Source: Nitrospira sp. (GTDB taxonomy: Bacteria > Nitrospirota > Nitrospiria > Nitrospirales > Nitrospiraceae). From it: 38,488 nt of DNA. The notes under the pieces are model-generated. The model worked only from the letters and a program-made list of their open reading frames with translations. It did not search any database and was not told the origin of the DNA. Of this stretch, positions 8,242-14,727 are shown piece after piece (positions within the stretch are counted from its first letter, which is position 1; each line of letters starts with the position of its first letter). The DNA lies in contig JARDZZ010000004.1 in the NCBI GenBank assembly GCA_029240595.1, forward strand, positions 1-38,488, written 5' to 3'. The position numbers were made by a program, and so were the translations under genes.

Positions 8242-9531
8242 ATGGTACAAACCGTACTCAAACCTATCCTCGCCTTTGTATTTCCCGGAGGGCTGCTCTT
8301 TTTCCTCGCGCTGGGCTTCCTCCGCCCCAACGGACTCCCATTGTGGTGTCAGAGTCCGGTTGCCGCATTGCCCTATCTGGCGCTGGCATTCGGCCTGGTG
8401 TTCGGATGGTACTTTATCAGCGCGAGAATGCTCTTCACGTTGGTCGTCCTCACATTCGCCGATCGGATACTCATGGCATTTCCTTTTCAAAAAGATCCCG
8501 ACCCCGTGAGTCAGATCGTGTTTTCCCTATCCGTGTTCTTGGTGCCGATGAACATCTTGGGATTCTCTCTCTTGCGAGAAGGACGAGCTGAGACCATCCG
8601 GCACGTGATGGCCGCGACGCTGCTTCTCATTCAGCCCCTTGTCGTGCTGTGGCTGTGTCAGCCGGCACAACAGGATCTGGCCCTGGCCCTTGTCACATCC
8701 GGACTTGCAGGGTGGTCGACGAGTTGGACACCGATTCCACAGGCGGCGCTCCTGGCGTTTATCATCGCCATGACGCTACAGGTGAGCCGCTTTGCGTTGA
8801 GTCGGAATCCTATGGACGCGGGAGCCGCATGGGCATTGGGTAGCGTGTTTCTCGCATATCACTGCGTGCAATTCGGATGGAACCCGACCCATTACTTATC
8901 CACCGCAGCACTGATCGTCTTTGTGTCGCTCGTGCAAGCTTCGTATCAGGAAACGTACCGGGACGAACTGACGGGGATCTCGGGACGTCTGGCGTATGAA
9001 GAAACCACCGCCCAACTTGGCGGCCACTTTGCCCTCGCTGTGCTCGCGATCGATCAGTTGAAGTCCTATGCAGGTAGCCATGGACGGCCGGTTGTGGAAC
9101 AGGTTCTGAAACTCGTGTCCCAAAAAGTGGAGGCTGCCTGCCAGGGAGGGCGCGTGTTCCGTGTGAGCGGGGAAGAATTAACCTTGCTCTTCCCGCACCA
9201 GTCCGCGATGGAAGCTCTGGTCGCGCTGCATGAGGTGCGAAAAACTGTCCAGTCCGCCTCTCTGATTCTTCGGGGCCGCGACCGTGTGTGGGACAATACT
9301 GGCGGAACAAAATCCCCTGGACCGAAGGATCGAGCGCTCCCGGTGACCGCCAGCATCGGAGTGGCTGAAAAATCGGGAGACGCGGCTTCGTTCGACCTGG
9401 TCATCAAGTGTGCCTACCGCGCGCTCTATGAGGCGAAAGCCGGAGGGGGAAATGCGGTAAAGCGGGGCACAGTGACACGCCAATCCACCACACACTCGTC
9501 CGGCCGGATTGTCACGGCGAGCGAGTACTAA
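8242..9531 (+). CDS. Multi-pass membrane protein with degenerate GGDEF domain
   Basis: 429 residues. The first ~230 hold about seven hydrophobic helices (for example LAFVFPGGLLFFLALGFL and LPYLALAFGLVFGWYFI). A cytoplasmic GGDEF-like domain begins at RDELTGISGRLAYEE and runs to about 410. GGDEF proteins make cyclic di-GMP from two GTP. Here the signature loop reads R-V-S-G-E-E-L, so the first Gly is Ser and the last Phe is Leu, and the usual D-x-D/FK-N-D-x-x-GH segment is reduced to AIDQLKSYAGSHG. It may be weakly active, or may act as a GTP or c-di-GMP sensor instead. The start was set at ATG 8242, just before the first membrane helix, without a good ribosome binding site. It converges on the ArsC-like gene with 4 nt between stops. 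Confidence 0.8.
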   Translation: MVQTVLKPILAFVFPGGLLFFLALGFLRPNGLPLWCQSPVAALPYLALAFGLVFGWYFISARMLFTLVVLTFADRILMAFPFQKDPDPVSQIVFSLSVFLVPMNILGFSLLREGRAETIRHVMAATLLLIQPLVVLWLCQPAQQDLALALVTSGLAGWSTSWTPIPQAALLAFIIAMTLQVSRFALSRNPMDAGAAWALGSVFLAYHCVQFGWNPTHYLSTAALIVFVSLVQASYQETYRDELTGISGRLAYEETTAQLGGHFALAVLAIDQLKSYAGSHGRPVVEQVLKLVSQKVEAACQGGRVFRVSGEELTLLFPHQSAMEALVALHEVRKTVQSASLILRGRDRVWDNTGGTKSPGPKDRALPVTASIGVAEKSGDAASFDLVIKCAYRALYEAKAGGGNAVKRGTVTRQSTTHSSGRIVTASEY

Positions 9532-9535
9532 TGCC

Positions 9536-9886
9536 TCACAAGAGATCCTTCACCTTGTCTGCAGGACGGGCTAACAATGCCTTCTCACCTTGCTCGACCA
9601 GCGGACGCTGAATCAAATCCGGATACTTCACCATCGCCTGGATGAGCTCATCATCCGTCAGGGATGTGTTGGCGAGTCCGAGCTGCTTATAGGGGTCTTC
9701 TTTCGTTCTTAGGACCTCCCTCGGCGAGAGCTTGGCTTTTTTCAACAGCATCTTGAGTTGTGAGGCAGTGAACCGCTGTTCGTAGTAATTGATCGCTGTG
9801 AACGGTCTGCCACTTTCCTTGAGTAATTGGAGGGCCTGCCGGCAGGTCGAGCAGGTGGGTTTTTGGTAAATGGTGATTTTTGACAT
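9536..9886 (-). CDS. ArsC/Spx-family thioredoxin-fold reductase
   Basis: 116 residues, the typical size of short ArsC/YffB/Spx-like proteins. It opens SKITIYQKPTCSTCRQAL, with the nucleophile C12 and a second C15. R60, R94 (QRPLV) and R107 (LARP) fall at exactly the positions known as the arsenate-binding arginines of plasmid R773 ArsC, so glutaredoxin-linked arsenate reduction is plausible. The CxxC pair, absent from R773 ArsC, and the lack of any ars transporter or regulator nearby keep open a general thiol redox or Spx-like role. GGAGG lies 4 nt before the ATG, a strong ribosome binding site. It is divergent from the zinc-ribbon gene. Confidence 0.85.
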   Translation of the reverse strand: MSKITIYQKPTCSTCRQALQLLKESGRPFTAINYYEQRFTASQLKMLLKKAKLSPREVLRTKEDPYKQLGLANTSLTDDELIQAMVKYPDLIQRPLVEQGEKALLARPADKVKDLL

Positions 9887-9906
9887 ACGTCCTCCACACT
9901 CGTTGC

Positions 9907-9936
9907 TTGACGCCTTTTTTTCGCTTGTGGTACATG
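9907..9936 (+). promoter_or_regulatory. Candidate promoter of the zinc-ribbon small protein
   Basis: TTGACG (9907-9912), an 18-nt spacer, then TGG-TACATG (hexamer at 9931-9936) as an extended -10. The predicted start is only about 10 nt before the ATG at 9953, so the leader would be very short. Confidence 0.38.
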
Positions 9937-9952
9937 CTTCTCAGCACCCACC

Positions 9953-10321
9953 ATGCCGACGGTCGGAACCAGTTCCAGCGGTCAGTTCTCCTGCGCCACC
10001 CCGACGCAGCATACGTTGCGCGATCTTCGCACCAAGCGGAAGGGCCAGCCGGTGTTCGTGATGGGCCATGTACTCGAGCGGAAAGGACAGGAAGCGACCT
10101 TCGAGGTGTTCAATGACCGTCTGGCCGTGGTGAAATTCATCGACGGAGTGGCGATTGGATACGACCCCTACGAACTCCTTCTTCCCACCGATATCGATCC
10201 GGATGGCACCGCGTACTTTGAGATCCGTTCTTGCGCTGAGTGTCAGCAATTCTTTCCTCTGACTTCCGACGAATGCGAGTCCGACCCCGAACCGACCGCT
10301 TGCCCGGAATGCCGCGGCTAA
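9953..10321 (+). CDS. Small protein with C-terminal zinc-ribbon-like cysteines
   Basis: 122 residues, family not recognised. About 20-90 look like a compact beta-rich domain (GQPVFVMGHVLERKGQEATF, then VVKFIDGVAIGYDPYELLLP). The C-terminus has C94-x-x-C97 and C117-x-x-C120, a pair of knuckles expected to hold one zinc ion, with an extra C108 between. No signal peptide or membrane segment, so cytoplasmic. A nucleic-acid or protein binding role is possible, but nothing in the context decides it. The gene is monocistronic between divergent and convergent neighbours. The ATG lacks a clear ribosome binding site. Confidence 0.65.
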   Translation: MPTVGTSSSGQFSCATPTQHTLRDLRTKRKGQPVFVMGHVLERKGQEATFEVFNDRLAVVKFIDGVAIGYDPYELLLPTDIDPDGTAYFEIRSCAECQQFFPLTSDECESDPEPTACPECRG

Positions 10322-10337
10322 GCACGGCAGCCCCTGG

Positions 10338-10721
10338 TCAATCAACCAAAGGCGCAACTTCAATCGCTTTCTTAATCAGGCAGTCGCCCGCGAACGATTG
10401 CAGAGACATGGGCAGCATGCCCGCATCGATGATGCGGACGGTGAGAACTCGGTAGCCGTCAGGCGCTTTGATGCCCTCGACACGCATCGCATGACAGATT
10501 TCCAATTTTTTCCACACAAGATTGTTGAGGATGGCGTCTGACGCGAGCAGCTTGGTATCCATGGCAACATCATTCACCGAGGCCTTGACGGGCACGCGTG
10601 ACTTATCCTTCGGTGCTTCACTGACGACCGCAAAAATCAGCAACTCGTCGTCGGCATATCCGAGTGTCCATCCTCCGATGAGGATACTGACTCCCAACGT
10701 CAAGGCCCGACACCACTTCAT
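10338..10721 (-). CDS. Secreted protein of unknown function
   Basis: 127 residues from the ATG at 10721, which has GAGG about 8 nt upstream. A longer in-frame start exists at 10862, but its extra residues are not protein-like and would bury the signal peptide. Residues 1-23 form a Sec signal (MKWCRALTLGVSILIGGWTL then GYA-DDE). The mature domain of about 100 residues has two cysteines (EICHAM, FAGDCLIK) that could form a disulfide, and a pattern of short strands (RVLTVRIIDAGMLPMSL). Probably periplasmic. I do not recognise the family. The small membrane gene upstream on the same strand may be co-transcribed. Confidence 0.65.
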   Translation of the reverse strand: MKWCRALTLGVSILIGGWTLGYADDELLIFAVVSEAPKDKSRVPVKASVNDVAMDTKLLASDAILNNLVWKKLEICHAMRVEGIKAPDGYRVLTVRIIDAGMLPMSLQSFAGDCLIKKAIEVAPLVD

Positions 10722-10779
10722 GCCTGTCCTCGCTATCTGTCCAGGGGCAAGCCGGCGCGTGCACCAATTGTGGCGATGG

Positions 10780-10959
10780 TTAACGCCCCGGCCCAGGTCC
10801 TCCATGACTGAGCGTGCTGGTTCCGAAGGGCTTGGTCGGAATCGACGACCGTGAAGGATCACTGGTGATCGAAAGCAAGAGCAGAATAAGCAGAACCGTC
10901 AGGAGCCCGACGCCGATGATCATGGTAAGGAGTCGTTTGCTCGGCGGGGTCCAAACCAT
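10780..10959 (-). CDS. Small single-span membrane protein (tentative)
   Basis: 59 residues from the ATG at 10959. A basic start (TPPSKR) precedes a strong membrane helix (LLTMIIGVGLLTVLLILLLL), followed by a Ser/Pro/Gly-rich tail of about 27 residues. It fills most of the 336-nt stretch between the secreted protein gene and citrate synthase, and codon use resembles that of neighbouring genes. An in-frame ATG at 11016, with a weak GGGA upstream, would give 78 residues. No ribosome binding site precedes 10959. Function unknown. The main doubt is whether it is translated. Confidence 0.42.
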   Translation of the reverse strand: MVWTPPSKRLLTMIIGVGLLTVLLILLLLSITSDPSRSSIPTKPFGTSTLSHGGPGPGR

Positions 10960-11046
10960 CGCAGCAGTATGCCAATCGACTCGAGTCTTTGCAAGGTCGT
11001 GCCGTATGACTTGCATCGTCGTCCCAAGTGGGGCACAGTGAAACAT

Positions 11047-11050
11047 GGAG
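11047..11050 (+). promoter_or_regulatory. Ribosome binding site that sets the citrate synthase start
   Basis: GGAG followed by a 7-nt spacer and the ATG at 11058. The GTG at 11028, 30 nt earlier, has no such element, so 11058 is preferred. Confidence 0.7.
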
Positions 11051-11057
11051 AAGTTCT

Positions 11058-12194
11058 ATGCCACATGACTTCATGCCCGGCCTCGCCGGAATTCCCGCCG
11101 CCAAATCTGCCGTCAGCGACGTCGATGGCGAACGAGGAGTGCTCGAGTATCGCGGCATCCGGGTGGAAGAGCTTTGCAAACGGTCCTCATTTCTGGAGAC
11201 GACGTACCTCCTTCTTTTCGGCCGCCTGCCAGATGAGGCGACCCTCAACAAATGGCAACAGGACATCATCCATCATCGGCGGGTCAAATACTCCATCATC
11301 GACCTCATGAAATGCCTGCCCGAACAGGGCCATCCCATGGATGCGCTGCAAGCGGCTGTTGCCGCACTCGGGATGTACTACCCGGGCCGGAATGTCCAAG
11401 ATTTTGACAATAACTATTGGTCGGCGGTGCGCTTGGTCGCCAAGCTGCCAACGATCGTGGCGGCATGGGCGCGACTTCGGCGCGGAGACGATGCCATTCC
11501 GCCCCGAGATGAACTGGGCTTCAGCGATAACTTCTTCTACATGCTGACAGAAACCATACCGCCTCCTGTGTGGGCAGACATCTTCGATGACTGTCTAATC
11601 TTGCATGCCGAACACACGATGAATGCCTCTACATTTACAGGACTCGTGACCGCTTCGACGTTGGCAGACCCCTATACGGTCGTCGCCTCTTCAATCGGCG
11701 CGCTTAAAGGGCCACTCCATGGTGGAGCGAACGAAGAAGTGGTTCAGATGCTGAAGGACATCGGATCGGCCGATCAGGCTCGTCACTATGTCGAGGAACA
11801 GGTGCGCAAGAAAAAGAAGCTCATGGGCTTCGGACACCGGGTCTATAAAGTGAAAGATCCCCGGGCGACCATCCTGCAAAATCTCTGCGACACGCTCTTC
11901 AAGACCTGCGGGACGTCACCGCTCTACAGCATCGCTTTGGCGGTCGAGCAGGCCGCGGGCGAGACGTTGCACGGAAAAGCGGTCTATCCGAATGTCGATT
12001 TCTATTCCGGCATCATCTACGACAAGATGGGAATCGACACGGACTTGTTCACGCCCATTTTCGCGATGGCCCGGGTGTCAGGATGGCTCGCCCATTGGCT
12101 GGAACAGTTGCGGGAAAACAAGTTGTTTCGCCCCGATCAAATCTACGCCGGAGAGCATAACCGCCCCTATGTGCCCGTGGACCAGCGTCGATAA
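11058..12194 (+). CDS. gltA: Citrate synthase
   Basis: Condenses oxaloacetate and acetyl-CoA to citrate, the entry step of the oxidative TCA cycle. From ATG 11058 it has 378 residues, the size of the short bacterial dimeric type, not the ~430-residue hexameric enterobacterial enzyme. The expected active-site residues are present: H186 region (ILHAEHTMNAST), H221 (GPLHGGANE), H260 (GFGHRVYKVKDPRA) and D314 (YPNVDFYSG). The N-terminal segment GLAGIPAAKSAVSDVDGERG is typical of the GltA/PrpC group. 2-methylcitrate synthase activity cannot be excluded by sequence, but no prp genes are nearby. In an organism that fixes CO2 by a reverse TCA cycle, it would serve the oxidative direction or run in reverse, which is inference. 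Confidence 0.93.
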   Translation: MPHDFMPGLAGIPAAKSAVSDVDGERGVLEYRGIRVEELCKRSSFLETTYLLLFGRLPDEATLNKWQQDIIHHRRVKYSIIDLMKCLPEQGHPMDALQAAVAALGMYYPGRNVQDFDNNYWSAVRLVAKLPTIVAAWARLRRGDDAIPPRDELGFSDNFFYMLTETIPPPVWADIFDDCLILHAEHTMNASTFTGLVTASTLADPYTVVASSIGALKGPLHGGANEEVVQMLKDIGSADQARHYVEEQVRKKKKLMGFGHRVYKVKDPRATILQNLCDTLFKTCGTSPLYSIALAVEQAAGETLHGKAVYPNVDFYSGIIYDKMGIDTDLFTPIFAMARVSGWLAHWLEQLRENKLFRPDQIYAGEHNRPYVPVDQRR

Positions 12195-12273
12195 CTGGGC
12201 GGTCCACCCCATTCACCAGGCCAGTCTAGCTTTAGTTCGCCGCGAAATCGTTTGTCCCGCTGCCTACTGCCTC

Positions 12274-12301
12274 TTGACTCTGCCAGCGCCCGTCTTATCT
12301 G
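12274..12301 (+). promoter_or_regulatory. Possible promoter of the Hsp20 gene
   Basis: TTGACT (12274-12279) and a TATCTG-like hexamer (12296-12301) are 16 nt apart. A sigma32 reading (CTTGA, CCC) has too short a spacer. No CIRCE inverted repeat is visible in the 176-nt gap. Two short hairpins occur just downstream (TTCGC-TAG-GCGAA at 12302-12314). Confidence 0.3.
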
Positions 12302-12370
12302 TTCGCTAGGCGAAAAAAGGGCGCAGCGCCAAAGACTGAACAAAAAAAGCGACAGTCAAGGAGGTGAACT

Positions 12371-12817
12371 ATGACACTCGTACGGTGGGATCCCTTTCGT
12401 GAACTGGAAGATATGTCTGAGCGATTGAACCGCGTGTTCTCGCGGCCGACGTTGAGGAATACCGGTAAAGAAAATCTCACAGTGGCCGACTGGATGCCGA
12501 CGGTCGACATCAGCGAAACCGAATCAGAGTACCTGATCAAAGCCGAGCTGCCCGAAGTGAGAAAAGAAGACGTGAAGGTGACGGTAGAGAATGGGGTGCT
12601 GACCTTGCAGGGGGAACGCCGACAGGAAAAAGAAGAGAAGGGGAGGCGGTTTCATCGGGTCGAGCGCTCGTACGGAAGCTTTGTCCGGAGTTTCACACTT
12701 CCCGAATCCGTGGACGAAGGCGGCGTCAAGGCTGAGTATAAAGACGGCGTCTTGGCCTTGCATCTGCCAAAGTCGGAAAAGGTCAAACCCAAAGCGATCG
12801 ATGTAAAGGTGGCCTAA
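12371..12817 (+). CDS. Small heat shock protein, Hsp20/alpha-crystallin family
   Basis: An ATP-independent holdase that binds unfolding proteins and passes them to DnaK/ClpB-type refolding systems. 148 residues, the usual length. The N-terminus (MTLVRWDPFRELEDMSERLN) is the standard class A start. The alpha-crystallin domain spans about 41-140 with PTVDISETESEYLIKAELP, the ENGVLTLQGER strand and the A-x-x-x-n-GVL box (AEYKDGVLALHLPK). A basic C-terminal extension follows. AAGGAGGTG lies just upstream of the ATG, an almost perfect anti-Shine-Dalgarno match, so high expression is expected. A strong terminator follows immediately, so it is monocistronic. Confidence 0.95.
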   Translation: MTLVRWDPFRELEDMSERLNRVFSRPTLRNTGKENLTVADWMPTVDISETESEYLIKAELPEVRKEDVKVTVENGVLTLQGERRQEKEEKGRRFHRVERSYGSFVRSFTLPESVDEGGVKAEYKDGVLALHLPKSEKVKPKAIDVKVA

Positions 12818-12825
12818 AGATTCAC

Positions 12826-12860
12826 ACGAAGGCCCGCTCCGGCGGGCCTTCGTCTTTTTG
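12826..12860 (+). terminator. Rho-independent terminator after hsp20
   Basis: A 12-bp GC-rich stem (12826-12837 with 12842-12853) with a TCCG tetraloop is followed by CTTTTTG. It begins 9 nt after the stop codon. Confidence 0.93.
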
Positions 12861-12874
12861 TGTATGTCCGCCCC

Positions 12875-13114
12875 TCACGGGTCTTTGGTCGGTTCCGACA
12901 TGATCAACTCCCACACGTCCTCGTCGAGATCCAACCGCAATACATAGCGCTGCCCGTCACAAGCCTCGATCCTAAAATAGCTGTGCGTCTCGCTGTACCA
13001 GCGATCCACGATGTGCTGAACCGATAGCATCCGGCCTTCGAGCACGAAAGAACGTGGCGTCTTTTCGCCTTTATATCCGGCAAAAGCGTCAACGGTGAGA
13101 TGAGGGCTATCCAT
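12875..13114 (-). CDS. Small conserved-looking cytoplasmic protein
   Basis: 79 residues from the ATG at 13114, with AAGAG about 9 nt upstream. A longer start at 13234 would overlap the fumarase gene start and has no ribosome site. The body reads as a compact beta domain (SFVLEGRMLSVQHIVDRWYS, then YFRIEACDGQRYVLRLDLDE, then VWELIM). This resembles the small DUF6504-like proteins with a Trp-rich core, a tentative recollection. No signal peptide or membrane helix. Gene order (head to head with fumC, tail to tail with the hsp20 terminator) gives no functional link. Confidence 0.65.
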   Translation of the reverse strand: MDSPHLTVDAFAGYKGEKTPRSFVLEGRMLSVQHIVDRWYSETHSYFRIEACDGQRYVLRLDLDEDVWELIMSEPTKDP

Positions 13115-13123
13115 CACTGACTC

Positions 13124-13153
13124 TTGTAGAAGTAGGTGGCCTGAGTTTATCAT
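13124..13153 (+). promoter_or_regulatory. Candidate promoter of fumC
   Basis: TTGTAG (13124-13129), an 18-nt spacer, then TATCAT (13148-13153, five of six consensus bases). The predicted start near 13160 gives a leader of about 35 nt. Confidence 0.45.
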
Positions 13154-13184
13154 GGCGCCCGCAGCGTGAAAGCCTTCCAAGCAT

Positions 13185-13188
13185 GGAG
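13185..13188 (+). promoter_or_regulatory. Ribosome binding site that sets the fumC start
   Basis: GGAG with a 6-nt spacer before the ATG at 13195. The ATG at 13183 overlaps this element and is therefore less likely. Confidence 0.6.
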
Positions 13189-13194
13189 CGACGC

Positions 13195-14634
13195 ATGAAG
13201 AACGCAGCCTCTCACAAATCGTCATTGCCCACAAGAATGGAGCGCGACACGATGGGCGAATTGGCCGTCCCGGCTGACGCCTATTATGGCGTACAGACGG
13301 CGCGAGCGATCGAAAACTTTCCCATCAGCCCCCTGCGCATCCCACGATCTGTCATCAGGGCGATGGGGATGATCAAGCGGGCTGCCGCTTCTGTGAACCA
13401 TTCGCTGGGGCTGCTCGACAAAAAACAGGCAGACGCCATCATCGAGGCGGCAACCGAAGTCATAGAGGGGGGGCTCGACGAAGAGTTTCCAGTCGATATT
13501 TTTCAGACTGGTTCAGGCACCTCGACGAACATGAATACCAATGAAGTCATTTCCAACCGTGCAACTGAATTGCTCGGTGGCGTCCGGGGCAGCAAGCTCG
13601 TCCATCCAAACGATCACGTCAACCTCGGCCAGTCCAGCAACGATGTCATCCCCACAGCCATTCACATCGCTGCCTCTGAAACGATCCATCGTCAACTATT
13701 GCCGGCGTTGACCAGGCTCCATAGCGCTCTCGACCGGAAGGCTAGAGAGTTCGATGGAATTGTCAAGATCGGCAGAACCCATTTGCAGGACGCGACCCCT
13801 GTGCGTCTTGGACAGGAATTCGGCGGGTATGCCCGACAGATCGAACTTGGCATTGGACGGATGAAGCATGCCCAAGCGGCCCTGAGCGAAGTGGCCCTCG
13901 GGGGGACCGCCGTCGGCACCGGATTGAATTGTCATCCTGATTTCTCCTCGCAGGTGGTCACTATTATATCCCGTGAAACAGGCTGTCCATTCACAGAAGC
14001 GGCGAATCATTTCGAAGCCCAGTCGTCACAGGACTCACTGGTCGAGGTGAGCGGGGCATTGCGAACATTGGCAGTGAGTCTCATGAAAATCGCGAATGAT
14101 GTTCGATGGCTCGGATCCGGACCGCGATGTGGCTTGGGAGAAATCCACTTACCCGAAACACAACCAGGATCCTCCATCATGCCCGGAAAGGTCAATCCTG
14201 TGATTGCCGAATCGGTAACCATGGTATGCGCCCAAGTCATCGGGAACGACCTGACGGTCACCATCGGCGGACAAGCCGGGAATTTCGAGTTAATCGTGAT
14301 GCTGCCAGTGATGGCATACAACCTCCTACAGTCCATCGAACTGCTTGCGGCTGCCTCCAACAATTTCGCCGCCAAATGCATCGAGGGTATCACCGCGAAT
14401 GAAGAACGCTGTAAAAGTCTCATCGAACAAAGCCTTGCCATGTGTACGGCCTTGGCTCCTGAAATCGGCTATGAGGCGGCAGCGAAGTTGGCGAAGGAGG
14501 CGTACCGATCAGGCAAGACGGTGCGGGAAGTCGCCAAAGCGCAACAGGTCTTGCCCGAGGCACGGCTGAACGAACTGCTGGACCCATGGCGGATGACCGA
14601 ACCCGGTGGGCCGGTGGGAAGCGCAGGCGGGTGA
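13195..14634 (+). CDS. fumC: Class II fumarate hydratase
   Basis: Reversibly hydrates fumarate to malate without an iron-sulfur cluster, as a cytoplasmic homotetramer. 479 residues from ATG 13195. The superfamily landmarks are all visible: VDIFQTGSGTSTNMNTNEVI near residue 100, HPNDHVNLGQSSNDVIPTA, GRTHLQDATPVRLGQE, and the signature GSSIMPGKVNP at about 325-335. GSGTSTNMNTNEV and the C-terminus fit FumC (the mycobacterial-type wording), whereas aspartate ammonia-lyase would normally differ around QAGAGTSxNMN. It sits 1 kb after citrate synthase but in its own transcription unit. Together with the malic enzyme it gives three C4-acid enzymes in 10 kb. Confidence 0.93.
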   Translation: MKNAASHKSSLPTRMERDTMGELAVPADAYYGVQTARAIENFPISPLRIPRSVIRAMGMIKRAAASVNHSLGLLDKKQADAIIEAATEVIEGGLDEEFPVDIFQTGSGTSTNMNTNEVISNRATELLGGVRGSKLVHPNDHVNLGQSSNDVIPTAIHIAASETIHRQLLPALTRLHSALDRKAREFDGIVKIGRTHLQDATPVRLGQEFGGYARQIELGIGRMKHAQAALSEVALGGTAVGTGLNCHPDFSSQVVTIISRETGCPFTEAANHFEAQSSQDSLVEVSGALRTLAVSLMKIANDVRWLGSGPRCGLGEIHLPETQPGSSIMPGKVNPVIAESVTMVCAQVIGNDLTVTIGGQAGNFELIVMLPVMAYNLLQSIELLAAASNNFAAKCIEGITANEERCKSLIEQSLAMCTALAPEIGYEAAAKLAKEAYRSGKTVREVAKAQQVLPEARLNELLDPWRMTEPGGPVGSAGG

Positions 14635-14651
14635 AACGACCAGGGCCGGTT

Positions 14652-14681
14652 TTGACAGTGTCGGAACCGCTATGCTAAAGT
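14652..14681 (+). promoter_or_regulatory. Promoter of the FprA-like flavoprotein gene
   Basis: TTGACA (14652-14657), an 18-nt spacer, then TGC-TAAAGT (hexamer 14676-14681), an extended -10. The predicted start near 14688 leaves a leader of about 40 nt. Confidence 0.6.
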
Positions 14682-14727
14682 CCGCGTAACTGTTAGCTTT
14701 CTTGTCATTTTTCACAATCAGGTAGAT

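Noticed and set aside
7441-8490. 349-residue minus-strand reading frame
   Set aside because: Antisense to the conserved RNase D C-terminus and the GGDEF membrane domain; composition is that of a shadow frame and no domain is visible.
12273-12296. Sigma32-type heat-shock promoter before hsp20
   Set aside because: CTTGA and CCC elements are only about 9 nt apart, too close for sigma32 recognition.
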